Position numbers and translations under genes: made by a program | Assembly: GCA_946410375.1 (NCBI GenBank) | Contig: CAMKAB010000073.1 | Coordinates: forward strand, 1-5,462 | DNA: 5,462 bases | Origin: an uncultured Spirochaetaceae bacterium | Lineage (GTDB): Bacteria; Spirochaetota; Spirochaetia; Sphaerochaetales; Sphaerochaetaceae | Reading direction: 5' to 3' | The notes under the pieces: generated by a model | Databases searched by the model: none | What the model saw: the letters and a program-made list of their open reading frames with translations, nothing else | What the model was told of the DNA's origin: nothing | Shown here: positions 1 to 5,452 of the stretch, piece by piece | How the letters are laid out: each line of letters opens with the position of its first letter | How positions within the stretch are numbered: position 1 is the first letter of the stretch

Positions 1-39
1 CGGAAATCTTTGCAGTCAAAAGACCGGAGCGACAAATGA
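1..39 (+). CDS. possible 3' end of an upstream gene (partial)
   Basis: The first reading frame is open from the window edge and ends at a TGA at 37-39, giving twelve C-terminal residues (RKSLQSKDRSDK). This TGA overlaps the ATG of the amidase gene as ATGA, a common arrangement for translationally coupled operon genes. The charged, low-complexity residues resemble a protein tail but identify no family. Against it, twelve open codons mean little, and the amidase frame is itself also open to the window edge. If real, the amidase is the second or later gene of an operon. Confidence 0.3.
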   Translation, partial: RKSLQSKDRSDK

Positions 40-1655
40 CAACAACACATAAACTTGAAACTCTTTCCGCATGGGAAATCGGAGAACTGGTAAACAATAG
101 GGAAATTACTCCCACCGAGGTTGTAACCTACTTTCTGGAAAGAATTAAAAGACTTAACAAACACGTGAATGCGTTTGTTTATGTCAAACCGGAATATGCG
201 TTATCCAAAGCAAAGGAACTGGAAAAGCGTTTAGATAAGGGCGAATACCTTGGAGAATTTGCAGGGGTGCCTTTCGGACTAAAAGATTTTCTCCCTGACA
301 AAAAAGGCTGGACAAGCTCCCGAGGCGGAGTAAAATGCCTTGTCTCCGAAGACGAGTATGATTCTGTGTTCTGCGCTGCAATGGAAGCCGCCGGAGGAAT
401 AGCAATCGGCAAAACGAATGCCCCCGCTTACGGTTTTCGCGGCACCACGGACAACCTGATGTACGGACCGACTTCAACTCCTTTTAACCTGAAATACAAT
501 GCGGGCGGCTCCAGCGGAGGAAGTGCGGCAGCGGTTGCTTCGGGTCTTGTACCCATTGCGGAAGGAGGAGATGCCGGCGGGTCAATCAGGATTCCGGCTG
601 CTTTTTGCAACCTCTTCGGCTTTAAAGCGGGAATCGGAGTCATTCCCTCCGTATGTCGACCGGACGCATGGAGCGCAACCCATCCGCTTTGTTGCAACGG
701 CGGACTCGCAAAATCAGTAAAAGACGCCGCAATTCTTTTAAATTACATGAATTACGAAGACAGAAGAGATCCGTACAGCTTGCCTAAAACTCATAATTTC
801 ATCAAGGAAACCGAAGATTTTTGCATTAACGGCATAGTTTTTAATGCATCGGGAAACCAAAACAGCGCGGGTGCAATCAATAAAATATCGGTTCAAAACG
901 CCGATAGCGCAACTTATAACGTCAATAGCGACGCGACCTCCTGCAAAAACACCGGGAGACAGCTGAAAATAGCATATACCGAGGACTTCGGAATATTTGA
1001 ACTTGAAAGCGAAGTGAAAGACGTTATCCGAAACGCGGCTCAAAGGTTTTCGGAACTCGGTTTCAAAGTTGAAAAGTACCCGTTTAAATTCAATCACACG
1101 GCAAAAGAGCTCTCTGAAGAATGGTACAAAGGCATAACGATAGACTGCGCGCTTGAACTTAATCACCTGAGGGCGCATGGCAACGACCTGCTCAAAAACC
1201 ACACCGAAGATTTTCCGGAAGAATTCATTTACTGGAAAAAAATTACGGACAATATGGGAATTGAGGATATGTATTCATTCAACCTCGCCCGAACGGACGT
1301 TTTAGACTGTTTTGAAACCGTCTTTAAAGACTACGACTTAATTATTTCCCCGACAAGCTGCGTTACAGGTGTTTTAAATGCAAACGATAAAAATACGAAA
1401 GGACCTGCTGAAATCAACGGGAAAGAGATAGAGCCGCTTATCGGCTGGACACAGACTTTTCTTGCGAACTTCGCAGGATACCCCGCAGCAAGCATTCCCG
1501 CAGGTTTTGCCGGAAACGGAGTCCCGGTCGGCTTGCAACTCATCGCCCCGCGTCATAATGATGTTCTAATTCTTCAGACAGCAACGCTTTACGAGAAACT
1601 CTACGACTGGAAGCGGTTTTACCCGTACTCGGGAGATATGGGGCGAAATAATTAA
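36..1655 (+). CDS. amidase-signature family hydrolase
   Basis: A cytoplasmic-type amidase of the amidase signature superfamily, which hydrolyses C-N amide bonds through a Ser-cisSer-Lys triad. The 539-residue product shows the complete signature. Lys83 lies in GLKD, the bridging cis-Ser is Ser159 in GGSSGGS, and the nucleophile is Ser183 in GGDAGGSIRIPAAF. The 24-residue spacing between the two serines matches fatty acid amide hydrolase (217/241). The C-terminal family block GYPAASIPAGF...GVPVGLQLIAPR is at about 481-506. The motifs after the nucleophile do not match GatA (no SRYG or SLDQIGP block), so tRNA amidation is unlikely; the substrate is unknown. Residues about 261-306 form an Asn/Ser/Ala-rich insertion between the usual DPYSLP and LKIAY blocks, making the protein longer than many relatives. 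The ATG at 36 is preceded by GGAG (26-29) at six bases. No signal peptide is seen. Confidence 0.95.
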   Translation: MTTTHKLETLSAWEIGELVNNREITPTEVVTYFLERIKRLNKHVNAFVYVKPEYALSKAKELEKRLDKGEYLGEFAGVPFGLKDFLPDKKGWTSSRGGVKCLVSEDEYDSVFCAAMEAAGGIAIGKTNAPAYGFRGTTDNLMYGPTSTPFNLKYNAGGSSGGSAAAVASGLVPIAEGGDAGGSIRIPAAFCNLFGFKAGIGVIPSVCRPDAWSATHPLCCNGGLAKSVKDAAILLNYMNYEDRRDPYSLPKTHNFIKETEDFCINGIVFNASGNQNSAGAINKISVQNADSATYNVNSDATSCKNTGRQLKIAYTEDFGIFELESEVKDVIRNAAQRFSELGFKVEKYPFKFNHTAKELSEEWYKGITIDCALELNHLRAHGNDLLKNHTEDFPEEFIYWKKITDNMGIEDMYSFNLARTDVLDCFETVFKDYDLIISPTSCVTGVLNANDKNTKGPAEINGKEIEPLIGWTQTFLANFAGYPAASIPAGFAGNGVPVGLQLIAPRHNDVLILQTATLYEKLYDWKRFYPYSGDMGRNN

Positions 1656-1671
1656 AATCACCTCTGATTTT
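1654..1671 (+). terminator. weak hairpin at the end of the amidase gene
   Basis: AAAATCA and TGATTTT form a perfect 7-bp inverted repeat around a 4-base loop, starting inside the TAA stop codon of the amidase gene. The right arm ends in four T's, so the structure resembles a very weak bidirectional terminator. It contains only one G-C pair and no longer T tract follows, so efficient termination is doubtful. Confidence 0.2.
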
Positions 1672-1709
1672 CAAACCATTCCGGCGTATGACGCACATAG
1701 CAACCTGAA

Positions 1710-1738
1710 TTGTTTATTTTCAAAAAAAGGTTTACATT
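1710..1738 (+). promoter_or_regulatory. candidate sigma-70 promoter for the DUF3574-like gene
   Basis: TTGTTT (1710-1715) and TACATT (1733-1738) are separated by 17 bases, matching the consensus at 3 and 4 of 6 positions. They lie about 58 bases before the ATG at 1796. The 140-base gap after the amidase gene leaves room for an independent promoter, but in such AT-rich sequence this match is weak. Confidence 0.2.
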
Positions 1739-1795
1739 TTTACCTAATTAAAACTTTTTAAAGCAATAAATTCAACTGAAACAGAGAGGGTTTAT

Positions 1796-2326
1796 ATGAA
1801 CAAAAAAAGCAATACTATTACTTTAATTATCGCAATTATCGCGTTCTGCTTCTCCGCAGTAACATTTTTACACGTAAAAACAGTAAAAAAAGACATACTA
1901 ACCGCCATATCGGAACAATCCGCACAATGGGAAGCCGCTATGGCGACTAAAACGGAACATCCTGCGAACTCCGATAATGCGGATAACCTCGCAAATTCAA
2001 CGCAAACGGAGGATATCCAGTATGTGCTCTACCTCGGAACAAACGATAAAGACACGAACATTCCCGTTTTCAGCCCTGAGGAAAGCCGAAAGAAAGCGGA
2101 AGAGATTTTAGTACGGTTTTTAGGCGGATTTACAATATCGGAAGCGCAAGGCGGCTGGAAGGATGAAGGCGTTATTTACAGAGAATACACCCTTATAATC
2201 TACTTAAGCGACACAACGCTCCAAAAAATACATGAAGTTTGCGATGAACTTATAAAAACATTTAATCAGAGTTCCGTTCTGATTCAAGCGAACAAAACAC
2301 AAACCGAATTTTATTCGGGTATTTGA
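1796..2326 (+). CDS. membrane-anchored DUF3574-like protein
   Basis: A 176-residue protein of unknown biochemical role. A hydrophobic segment at about 7-26 is a single membrane anchor or uncleaved signal. A short helical stretch (about 30-50) and an Asn/Ser/Thr-rich linker (about 52-72) follow. The globular domain at about 73-174 contains YVLYLGTND, GGFTISEAQGGW, a Glu-Tyr strand (REYTLIIYL) and QSSVLIQ...TEFYSG. This order of motifs recalls DUF3574, where a G-x-T-x-x-x-A-x-G-x-W block precedes an RE-initiated strand and a QESVL-like block. The assignment is by remembered pattern, not by search. Cys18 follows Ala-Phe, so it is not a proper lipobox. Lysines flank the hydrophobic segment on both sides, leaving topology uncertain; an extracytoplasmic domain is inferred. 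AGAGAGGG (1783-1790) lies five bases before the ATG. Confidence 0.85.
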   Translation: MNKKSNTITLIIAIIAFCFSAVTFLHVKTVKKDILTAISEQSAQWEAAMATKTEHPANSDNADNLANSTQTEDIQYVLYLGTNDKDTNIPVFSPEESRKKAEEILVRFLGGFTISEAQGGWKDEGVIYREYTLIIYLSDTTLQKIHEVCDELIKTFNQSSVLIQANKTQTEFYSGI

Positions 2327-2436
2327 AAATCACAAAAAAAAGCCTCAATTAACTTATTACAACATAAAGCATTACAGGTTTGATGTCCTCTCAAATCAAA
2401 GCGAAACGAGATCATATCCGGCATTACATTTTCCAC

Positions 2437-2444
2437 AAGGGAGG
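2437..2444 (+). promoter_or_regulatory. ribosome binding site that decides the glyoxalase start
   Basis: AAGGGAGG is a strong Shine-Dalgarno match ten bases before a GTG at 2455. The alternative upstream ATG at 2383 lacks a comparable purine-rich site: only ACAGG lies in the nearby sequence. It would also add about 24 residues absent from this protein family. The GTG is therefore preferred. Confidence 0.75.
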
Positions 2445-2454
2445 AAAAAACAAC

Positions 2455-2832
2455 GTGGACTTAGCCCGCATTCATCATATAGCGTTAATTTGCTCAGATA
2501 AAACCGCCGCATTGGATTTTTATCACAATAAACTCGGTTTTCAAATTTTGCGCGAAAACTACCGAAAAGACCGTGATGACTGGAAAATCGATCTGAAACT
2601 CCATGATTGCGAACTTGAACTTTTCATAATGAAAGACCATCCTAAGCACCTCTTTCCCGAAGCGTACGGTTTACGACACCTTGCGTTTCAGGTTGAAGAT
2701 GTTGAAAAAACAGTCTCTGAACTTGAAGCCGAAGGGATACGGTGCGAACCGATACGCAGGGACGCTTTCACCGGAAGGAAAATGACTTTCTTTCACGATC
2801 CCGATGGTCAACCGCTGGAAATACGCGAATAA
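2455..2832 (+). CDS. gloA2: YaeR/SMU1112c-type VOC (glyoxalase I-like) metalloprotein
   Basis: A 125-residue vicinal-oxygen-chelate protein closely resembling E. coli YaeR (GloA2) in length and motif order: IHHIALICSD, FYHNKLGF, a YRKDRDDWK-type block, ELF, GLRHLAF and FFHDPDGQPLEI. Two beta-alpha-beta-beta-beta modules are expected. The inferred metal ligands, numbered from the GTG, are His8, Glu55, His75 and Glu122. They align with the glyoxalase I ligands His5, Glu56, His74 and Glu122 of E. coli GloA. The family is probably a divalent-metal lyase or isomerase of small molecules, but its physiological substrate is not established, so 'glyoxalase' should not be taken as proven. The frame extends upstream to an ATG at 2383, but the GTG at 2455 has the better ribosome binding site and gives the family length. 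No convincing promoter was found in 2327-2454. Confidence 0.93.
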   Translation: MDLARIHHIALICSDKTAALDFYHNKLGFQILRENYRKDRDDWKIDLKLHDCELELFIMKDHPKHLFPEAYGLRHLAFQVEDVEKTVSELEAEGIRCEPIRRDAFTGRKMTFFHDPDGQPLEIRE

Positions 2833-2943
2833 GCGTAAATTGCTTAGAAAAAACGCGTCATTGAGGCTTTCACGAGCACACCATTGAAATCTCTCCGGGC
2901 GTGCCATTATAGCTTTTCCCAAACGCAAAACACATCGTCCCGG

Positions 2944-2977
2944 CCATCCCGAATTTGAAACGCGCCATCCCGGATTT
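2944..2977. repeat. two-copy 21-base direct repeat in the intergenic stretch
   Basis: CCATCCCGAATTT (2944-2956) recurs as CCATCCCGGATTT (2965-2977) with one difference and a 21-base period. Another CCCG-rich segment (CGTCCCGG) lies immediately upstream. The stretch is locally GC-richer than the tandem repeat that follows. CCGAA (2949-2953) and TTCGG (2976-2980) can also pair. It may be a remnant of a dispersed intergenic repeat; no complete mobile element with defined ends is visible. Confidence 0.5.
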
Positions 2978-2980
2978 CGG

Positions 2981-3086
2981 TTCAACATAGAGAAATGGTG
3001 AAAAACGAGAAAAGTCGATTCAACATAAACAAAGAGTGAAAAGCGAGAAAAGTCGATTCAACATAAACAAAAAGTAAAAAGCGAGA
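2981..3086. repeat. 38-base tandem repeat, about 2.8 copies
   Basis: Three successive copies begin at 2981, 3019 and 3057, each with TTCAACATA, at an exact 38-base period. Copies 1 and 2 agree at 33 of 38 positions. Copy 3 agrees with copy 2 at 28 of 30 positions and then diverges at 3087. Most of each unit is purine-rich on the plus strand, and copies 1 and 2 end in CGAGAAAAGTCGA. The array sits between the convergent ends of the glyoxalase gene and the minus-strand gene, so it belongs to the 3' flank of both. No stem with a T tract is seen, so it is not an obvious terminator. Confidence 0.85.
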
Positions 3087-3096
3087 GTAATAACCT

Positions 3097-3567
3097 TCAG
3101 TACAGGCTTATCATAAGAGCCATGATAATCATAATGGCAATACCCGTAAATACGGCGTATCCGAATCCGCGCTTTGAGCTTGTAGGAACCTTTGTGCTTG
3201 TCGGAAGCGAACGAATTTCCTTCCTGTGTGTTAAATGCCACCCCTCACCTTCGGGACACTCGTAGATCTCAAGCTCAACATTACGCTTCGCTTCCGCTTT
3301 AGATTTCGCTTTAAGCGCATCTTTATATGTTGCATACAAATTTTTTCTATTACCGTTTGAATCCGTGCAAAAGCAGCCCGATTCTCTGAAATTAATCTTA
3401 TCTTTTTTCAACGCAAGATGATAATAACCGCACTGATTGCACTTGTACGGATAAAAATCAACCCTTTTTACAGTCTTCATGTAATCAGCAGAATTCTGCG
3501 CCTGTTCATATGTTTCATAACAGGATCTCGGTTTGCCGATATATGCGCTTATACAACTTTTTTTCAT
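3097..3567 (-). CDS. small tail-anchored protein with duplicated Cys/His motif
   Basis: A 156-residue protein not recognised as a named family. Two similar halves lie at about residues 17-55 and 78-116. They align without gaps at an offset of 61, with shared Y, T, Y, A, V, Y, C, H, L and K positions. The first half carries YKCNQCGYYHL (Cys43, Cys46, His50). The second carries YECPEGEGWHL, which keeps Cys104 and His111 but lacks the second Cys. C-x-x-C-x(2,3)-H-L modules of this kind resemble small zinc-binding modules in phage and bacterial proteins; metal binding by the first half is inferred. A Ser/Thr/Pro/Lys linker (about 119-133) leads to a C-terminal hydrophobic helix (about 134-155), predicting a tail anchor with the motifs in the cytoplasm. 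A stop codon lies just upstream of the ATG, so the start is the first possible, but the Shine-Dalgarno (AAAGTG) is poor. Confidence 0.8.
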   Translation of the reverse strand: MKKSCISAYIGKPRSCYETYEQAQNSADYMKTVKRVDFYPYKCNQCGYYHLALKKDKINFRESGCFCTDSNGNRKNLYATYKDALKAKSKAEAKRNVELEIYECPEGEGWHLTHRKEIRSLPTSTKVPTSSKRGFGYAVFTGIAIMIIMALMISLY

Positions 3568-3697
3568 AGCAACACTTTAACATAAAAAATCCGTCGTAAC
3601 CATAAACCTTATTTTTGCACCGTTTTTAGCAGAAACATAAATTATCCGATAAAAAAAGAATCTCCCGAAACCTCAAAATCTAACAATAATCAAGAAA

Positions 3698-3726
3698 TTG
3701 ACTGTAAATGATTAAACAATTCTGAT
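3698..3726 (+). promoter_or_regulatory. candidate promoter with near-consensus -35
   Basis: TTGACT (3698-3703, 5 of 6 matches) and TCTGAT (3721-3726, 4 of 6) are 17 bases apart. Transcription would begin near 3733, at the edge of a palindrome, and leave an untranslated leader of about 190 bases before the XRE gene, or it could give a small RNA. Supported only by consensus match. Confidence 0.35.
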
Positions 3727-3731
3727 GATTA

Positions 3732-3749
3732 TCTTTTCAGCTGAAGAGA
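3732..3749. promoter_or_regulatory. 18-base near-palindrome, candidate operator
   Basis: TCTTTTCAGCTGAAGAGA reads as its own reverse complement except for one mismatched pair (T3735/G3746). Its core TTCAGCTGAA is a perfect 10-base palindrome. It lies just downstream of the TTGACT/TCTGAT promoter candidate, where a dimeric repressor would block transcription. The XRE protein encoded downstream is a natural candidate to bind it, but this is inference. Confidence 0.45.
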
Positions 3750-3879
3750 GTTAAAAGTCTATCGTTTCAATAGTATTCAAAAATGTGCATAAGCCCTTTT
3801 ATTTAAAACATCGCATTTGAATTATCAGACATTTTTTGTTAAAAAAATTCAATATTTAATGTTTTAACTAATAATTACA

Positions 3880-3908
3880 TTGAACAATTTTTCAAAATAG
3901 CTTATTTT
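3880..3908 (+). promoter_or_regulatory. candidate proximal promoter of the XRE gene
   Basis: TTGAAC (3880-3885) and TATTTT (3903-3908) each match the consensus at 4 of 6 positions with 17-base spacing. Initiation near 3915 would leave a leader of only about ten bases, barely including the ribosome binding site, so it may not be the main promoter. Confidence 0.25.
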
Positions 3909-3915
3909 CAAAATA
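3889..3915. repeat. 11-base direct repeat before the XRE gene
   Basis: TTTTCAAAATA occurs exactly at 3889-3899 and again at 3905-3915, a 16-base period. The second copy overlaps the candidate -10 and ends just before the ribosome binding site. A related TATTCAAAAAT lies at 3774-3784. The first copy is also part of a small inverted repeat TTGAA (3880-3884) / TTCAA (3891-3895). The position suits autoregulation, although the AT-rich background makes chance repeats more likely. Confidence 0.45.
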
Positions 3916-3925
3916 CGAGGCAACC

Positions 3926-4822
3926 ATGAACATTCAAAAATACATGAAGCGAATCTCAAACAACATTAAAGTTTTAACAAAATGGTACGACTATAAAATT
4001 GGAGAACTTGAAAAAGATGCCGGAGTATCATTAGGTTATATTTCCCGAATTTCATCTAAGGAAGAGTCTTCATCATCCATGCCATTAATGAATATTCTGG
4101 TAGAAACTTCTAATAAGTTTAAAGTATCAATTGATTCTTTAATCTATATTGATTACTCAAAGTTTATTACAGAGGACAGTAAACGACTGTATTTATTTGT
4201 TGAGACATTGCTTTATCTTACAGACAACGGAAGAATGAAGTGGCAGATTAATAATGATAAAGATATAAAAATTGACGGGGCGATTGGTAGTTATGCAGTT
4301 CAATACAATAAAAATATTTCCTTTTATATCTTTGCTCTTGAAACTGTCAATGATGACTATCCGGGTTTTTCTTTATGGGTAAGCAACCGCGATAAAAAAA
4401 CAAATGTTGCAACGGTAACTACTTATGGTCCTCCATTGTATGAAATTCTTAGAGAAATCTTTGATTCTGCCGGCGCGCATGCTGATAGTGTCTTCATAGA
4501 TGAATCGGCAGACAGCGCAATCAGATGTTTTATGGCAGAAAACGGCAATGTCTTTGATGAAGCGCTGGAACAGAAAAAATACAAACCATTGTTTGATAGA
4601 TTAAACGGAAGAAAAGATGATGAAATAACGCTTACTTTCTTTGAGATTGAACAATGTTTGGGTTTTGAACTCCCCAAAAGCGCCTATAAATATTCATCAT
4701 TCTGGGCAAATAATGAAAACGGACAACACCATCATTGTTTGTCTTGGCTGAATGCCGGATACAAAACTGTCGGAATCTCAAAGAGCTTAATTGATCAGTA
4801 CGTAACATTTAAAAAGATATGA
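3926..4822 (+). CDS. XRE-type HTH protein with C-terminal DUF7662-like domain
   Basis: A 298-residue, probably cytoplasmic DNA-binding protein with three regions. Residues about 8-73 form an XRE/Cro-type helix-turn-helix domain; the recognition part is near KIGELEKDAGVSLGYISRIS (24-43), and the domain closes with VSIDSLI. Residues about 83-180 form a mixed alpha/beta domain (LYLFVETLLYLTDNGRMKW, then strands, then a helix at LYEILREIF) like the unnamed middle domain found after many XRE heads. Residues about 218-296 (YKPLFDRL, ITLTFFEIEQCLGFELP, SSFW, WLNAGYK, VTF) resemble DUF7662, including conserved Trp260 and Trp274; this is a remembered pattern, not a search result. The likely role is transcriptional control or DNA sensing; the effector and targets are unknown. 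GAGG (3917-3920) sits five bases before the ATG. Composition is more AT-rich than that of the leftmost genes, suggesting transfer. Confidence 0.9.
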   Translation: MNIQKYMKRISNNIKVLTKWYDYKIGELEKDAGVSLGYISRISSKEESSSSMPLMNILVETSNKFKVSIDSLIYIDYSKFITEDSKRLYLFVETLLYLTDNGRMKWQINNDKDIKIDGAIGSYAVQYNKNISFYIFALETVNDDYPGFSLWVSNRDKKTNVATVTTYGPPLYEILREIFDSAGAHADSVFIDESADSAIRCFMAENGNVFDEALEQKKYKPLFDRLNGRKDDEITLTFFEIEQCLGFELPKSAYKYSSFWANNENGQHHHCLSWLNAGYKTVGISKSLIDQYVTFKKI

Positions 4823-4912
4823 GGTGTAAACTAATGAAAAAAGATTAATTGTCATATTGCAAGCTGCAAACCTAGCGCGCAAAGCATGGCTAAAGCATTA
4901 GTATCCGAATAA
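4821..4912 (+). pseudogene. orphan start: strong RBS plus four-codon frame, possible gene remnant
   Basis: GAGGTG (4821-4826) overlaps the stop codon of the XRE gene and lies seven bases before ATG AAA AAA GAT TAA (4834-4848), encoding only MKKD. This looks like the start of a translationally coupled gene that was truncated or frameshifted in its A6 run. Removing one A opens a frame to a TAA at 4910-4912 that abuts an ATG at 4913. Adding one A opens a different frame of about 22 codons. Neither resembles a known protein, so either a decayed 5' end or a tiny leader peptide is possible. Confidence 0.35.
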
Positions 4913-4959
4913 ATGAATCCGCATAGAGCTAAGACGAGTTTTTACACTACTATGCAACT

Positions 4960-4966
4960 AAGGAGG
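4960..4966 (+). promoter_or_regulatory. ribosome binding site that decides the lipoprotein start
   Basis: AAGGAGG is a nearly perfect Shine-Dalgarno six bases before ATG 4973, which begins a canonical lipoprotein signal. The same frame is open from an ATG at 4913, but that start would put a basic, non-hydrophobic extension ahead of the signal and has no comparable site. Confidence 0.85.
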
Positions 4967-4972
4967 AAAACA

Positions 4973-5452
4973 ATGAAAAAACTTTTATTAACACTTTTTT
5001 GTCTTGTTCTTTTGGTGTCTTGCGTATCAACAAGTATTGAATATTATGCAACACCTAAGACAAATTCAAATAAAGTCTACATGCAGTTAGACCAAAGCAG
5101 CAATACTGTAAGTACCGGCGGCGTTGGATATATGACAAATTATGGCTGGACTTTTATGGGTTCGAGTACTGAAACTGTAAAACTCGGAACTATAAAAAAC
5201 AGAGAAATAATAAAAAACGCCTTGATTTCAAAGGGCTTTGAAGTTGTAAATTCCATTGATGATGCCGATATAGTGATGATAGGAGAAAATTCGACCAATG
5301 AAGACTACACAGTGATTACTTTAGGTTTCTACGAAAAACAAACAAATCAGCTTCTTTATGTTTGCGAGGGAAAATACGGACTAGGATGGGGCCTACAAGA
5401 TGATTTGAATAAAGCTGTTAAGAAGGCTTTAGAATCAATCCCGAATGTTTAA
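4973..5452 (+). CDS. small putative lipoprotein
   Basis: A 159-residue exported protein with a type II signal: Lys2-Lys3, a hydrophobic core (4-15) and the lipobox Leu14-Val15-Ser16-Cys17. Cleavage before Cys17 and lipidation are predicted, leaving an envelope-anchored protein of about 143 residues. The mature part starts with a Ser/Thr/Asn-rich strand region that includes a Gly-rich stretch (about 49-64). A helix follows (TIKNREIIKNALISKGFEVV, 73-92), then DDADIVMIGE (96-105), further strands and a C-terminal helix (DDLNKAVKKALESI). The helix, 'KGF' and 'ADIVM' order loosely recalls DUF4136-type envelope lipoproteins, but the match is too weak to assign. The function is unknown. It lies 150 bases behind the XRE gene in the same orientation and shares its AT-rich composition, so co-transcription is possible; no clear promoter of its own was found. 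Confidence 0.87.
   Translation: MKKLLLTLFCLVLLVSCVSTSIEYYATPKTNSNKVYMQLDQSSNTVSTGGVGYMTNYGWTFMGSSTETVKLGTIKNREIIKNALISKGFEVVNSIDDADIVMIGENSTNEDYTVITLGFYEKQTNQLLYVCEGKYGLGWGLQDDLNKAVKKALESIPNV

Larger units (their letters stand above)
3568..3925. other. AT-rich divergent intergenic region
   Basis: This 358-base stretch separates the 5' ends of the minus-strand Cys/His gene and the plus-strand XRE gene, so it must hold both promoters. No open frame with a plausible ribosome binding site was found, nor a tRNA-like or strong terminator-like structure. It does contain an 18-base near-palindrome, candidate plus-strand promoters and an 11-base direct repeat, listed separately. For the minus-strand gene, GATAAT-like and TATGTT-like -10 elements occur, but neither has a convincing -35. 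Confidence 0.7.

Noticed and set aside
738..1202. Minus-strand open frame of about 154 codons inside the amidase gene
   Set aside because: It lies wholly opposite a conserved enzyme and shows no domain, signal or neighbouring support.
36..1655. GatA subunit of the glutamyl-tRNA amidotransferase
   Set aside because: The triad matches the superfamily, but the GatA-specific blocks after the nucleophile are missing and no gatB or gatC gene is adjacent.
2383..2454. In-frame upstream extension of the glyoxalase gene from ATG 2383
   Set aside because: It lacks a good ribosome binding site and would add residues not found in YaeR-type proteins, whereas GTG 2455 has AAGGGAGG and gives the family length.
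2671..2988. Minus-strand open frame of about 105 codons
   Set aside because: It overlaps the well-supported glyoxalase gene for half its length and runs into repeat-like intergenic sequence, with no family features.
2981..3086. CRISPR array
   Set aside because: The units abut directly with no unique spacers between repeats, and no cas gene is nearby.
4834..4848. Programmed -1 frameshift at AAAAAAG in the orphan start
   Set aside because: The heptamer is not in the required X XXY YYZ register relative to the ATG, and the resulting products are too short to recognise.
4913..4972. In-frame upstream extension of the lipoprotein from ATG 4913
   Set aside because: It would place twenty polar and basic residues before a canonical signal peptide, and the AAGGAGG at 4960-4966 points to ATG 4973.
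4823..4972. Integron-type attC site between the XRE and lipoprotein genes
   Set aside because: Some spirochetes carry integrons, but no paired RYYYAAC and GTTRRRY cores with an imperfect palindrome between them could be found.
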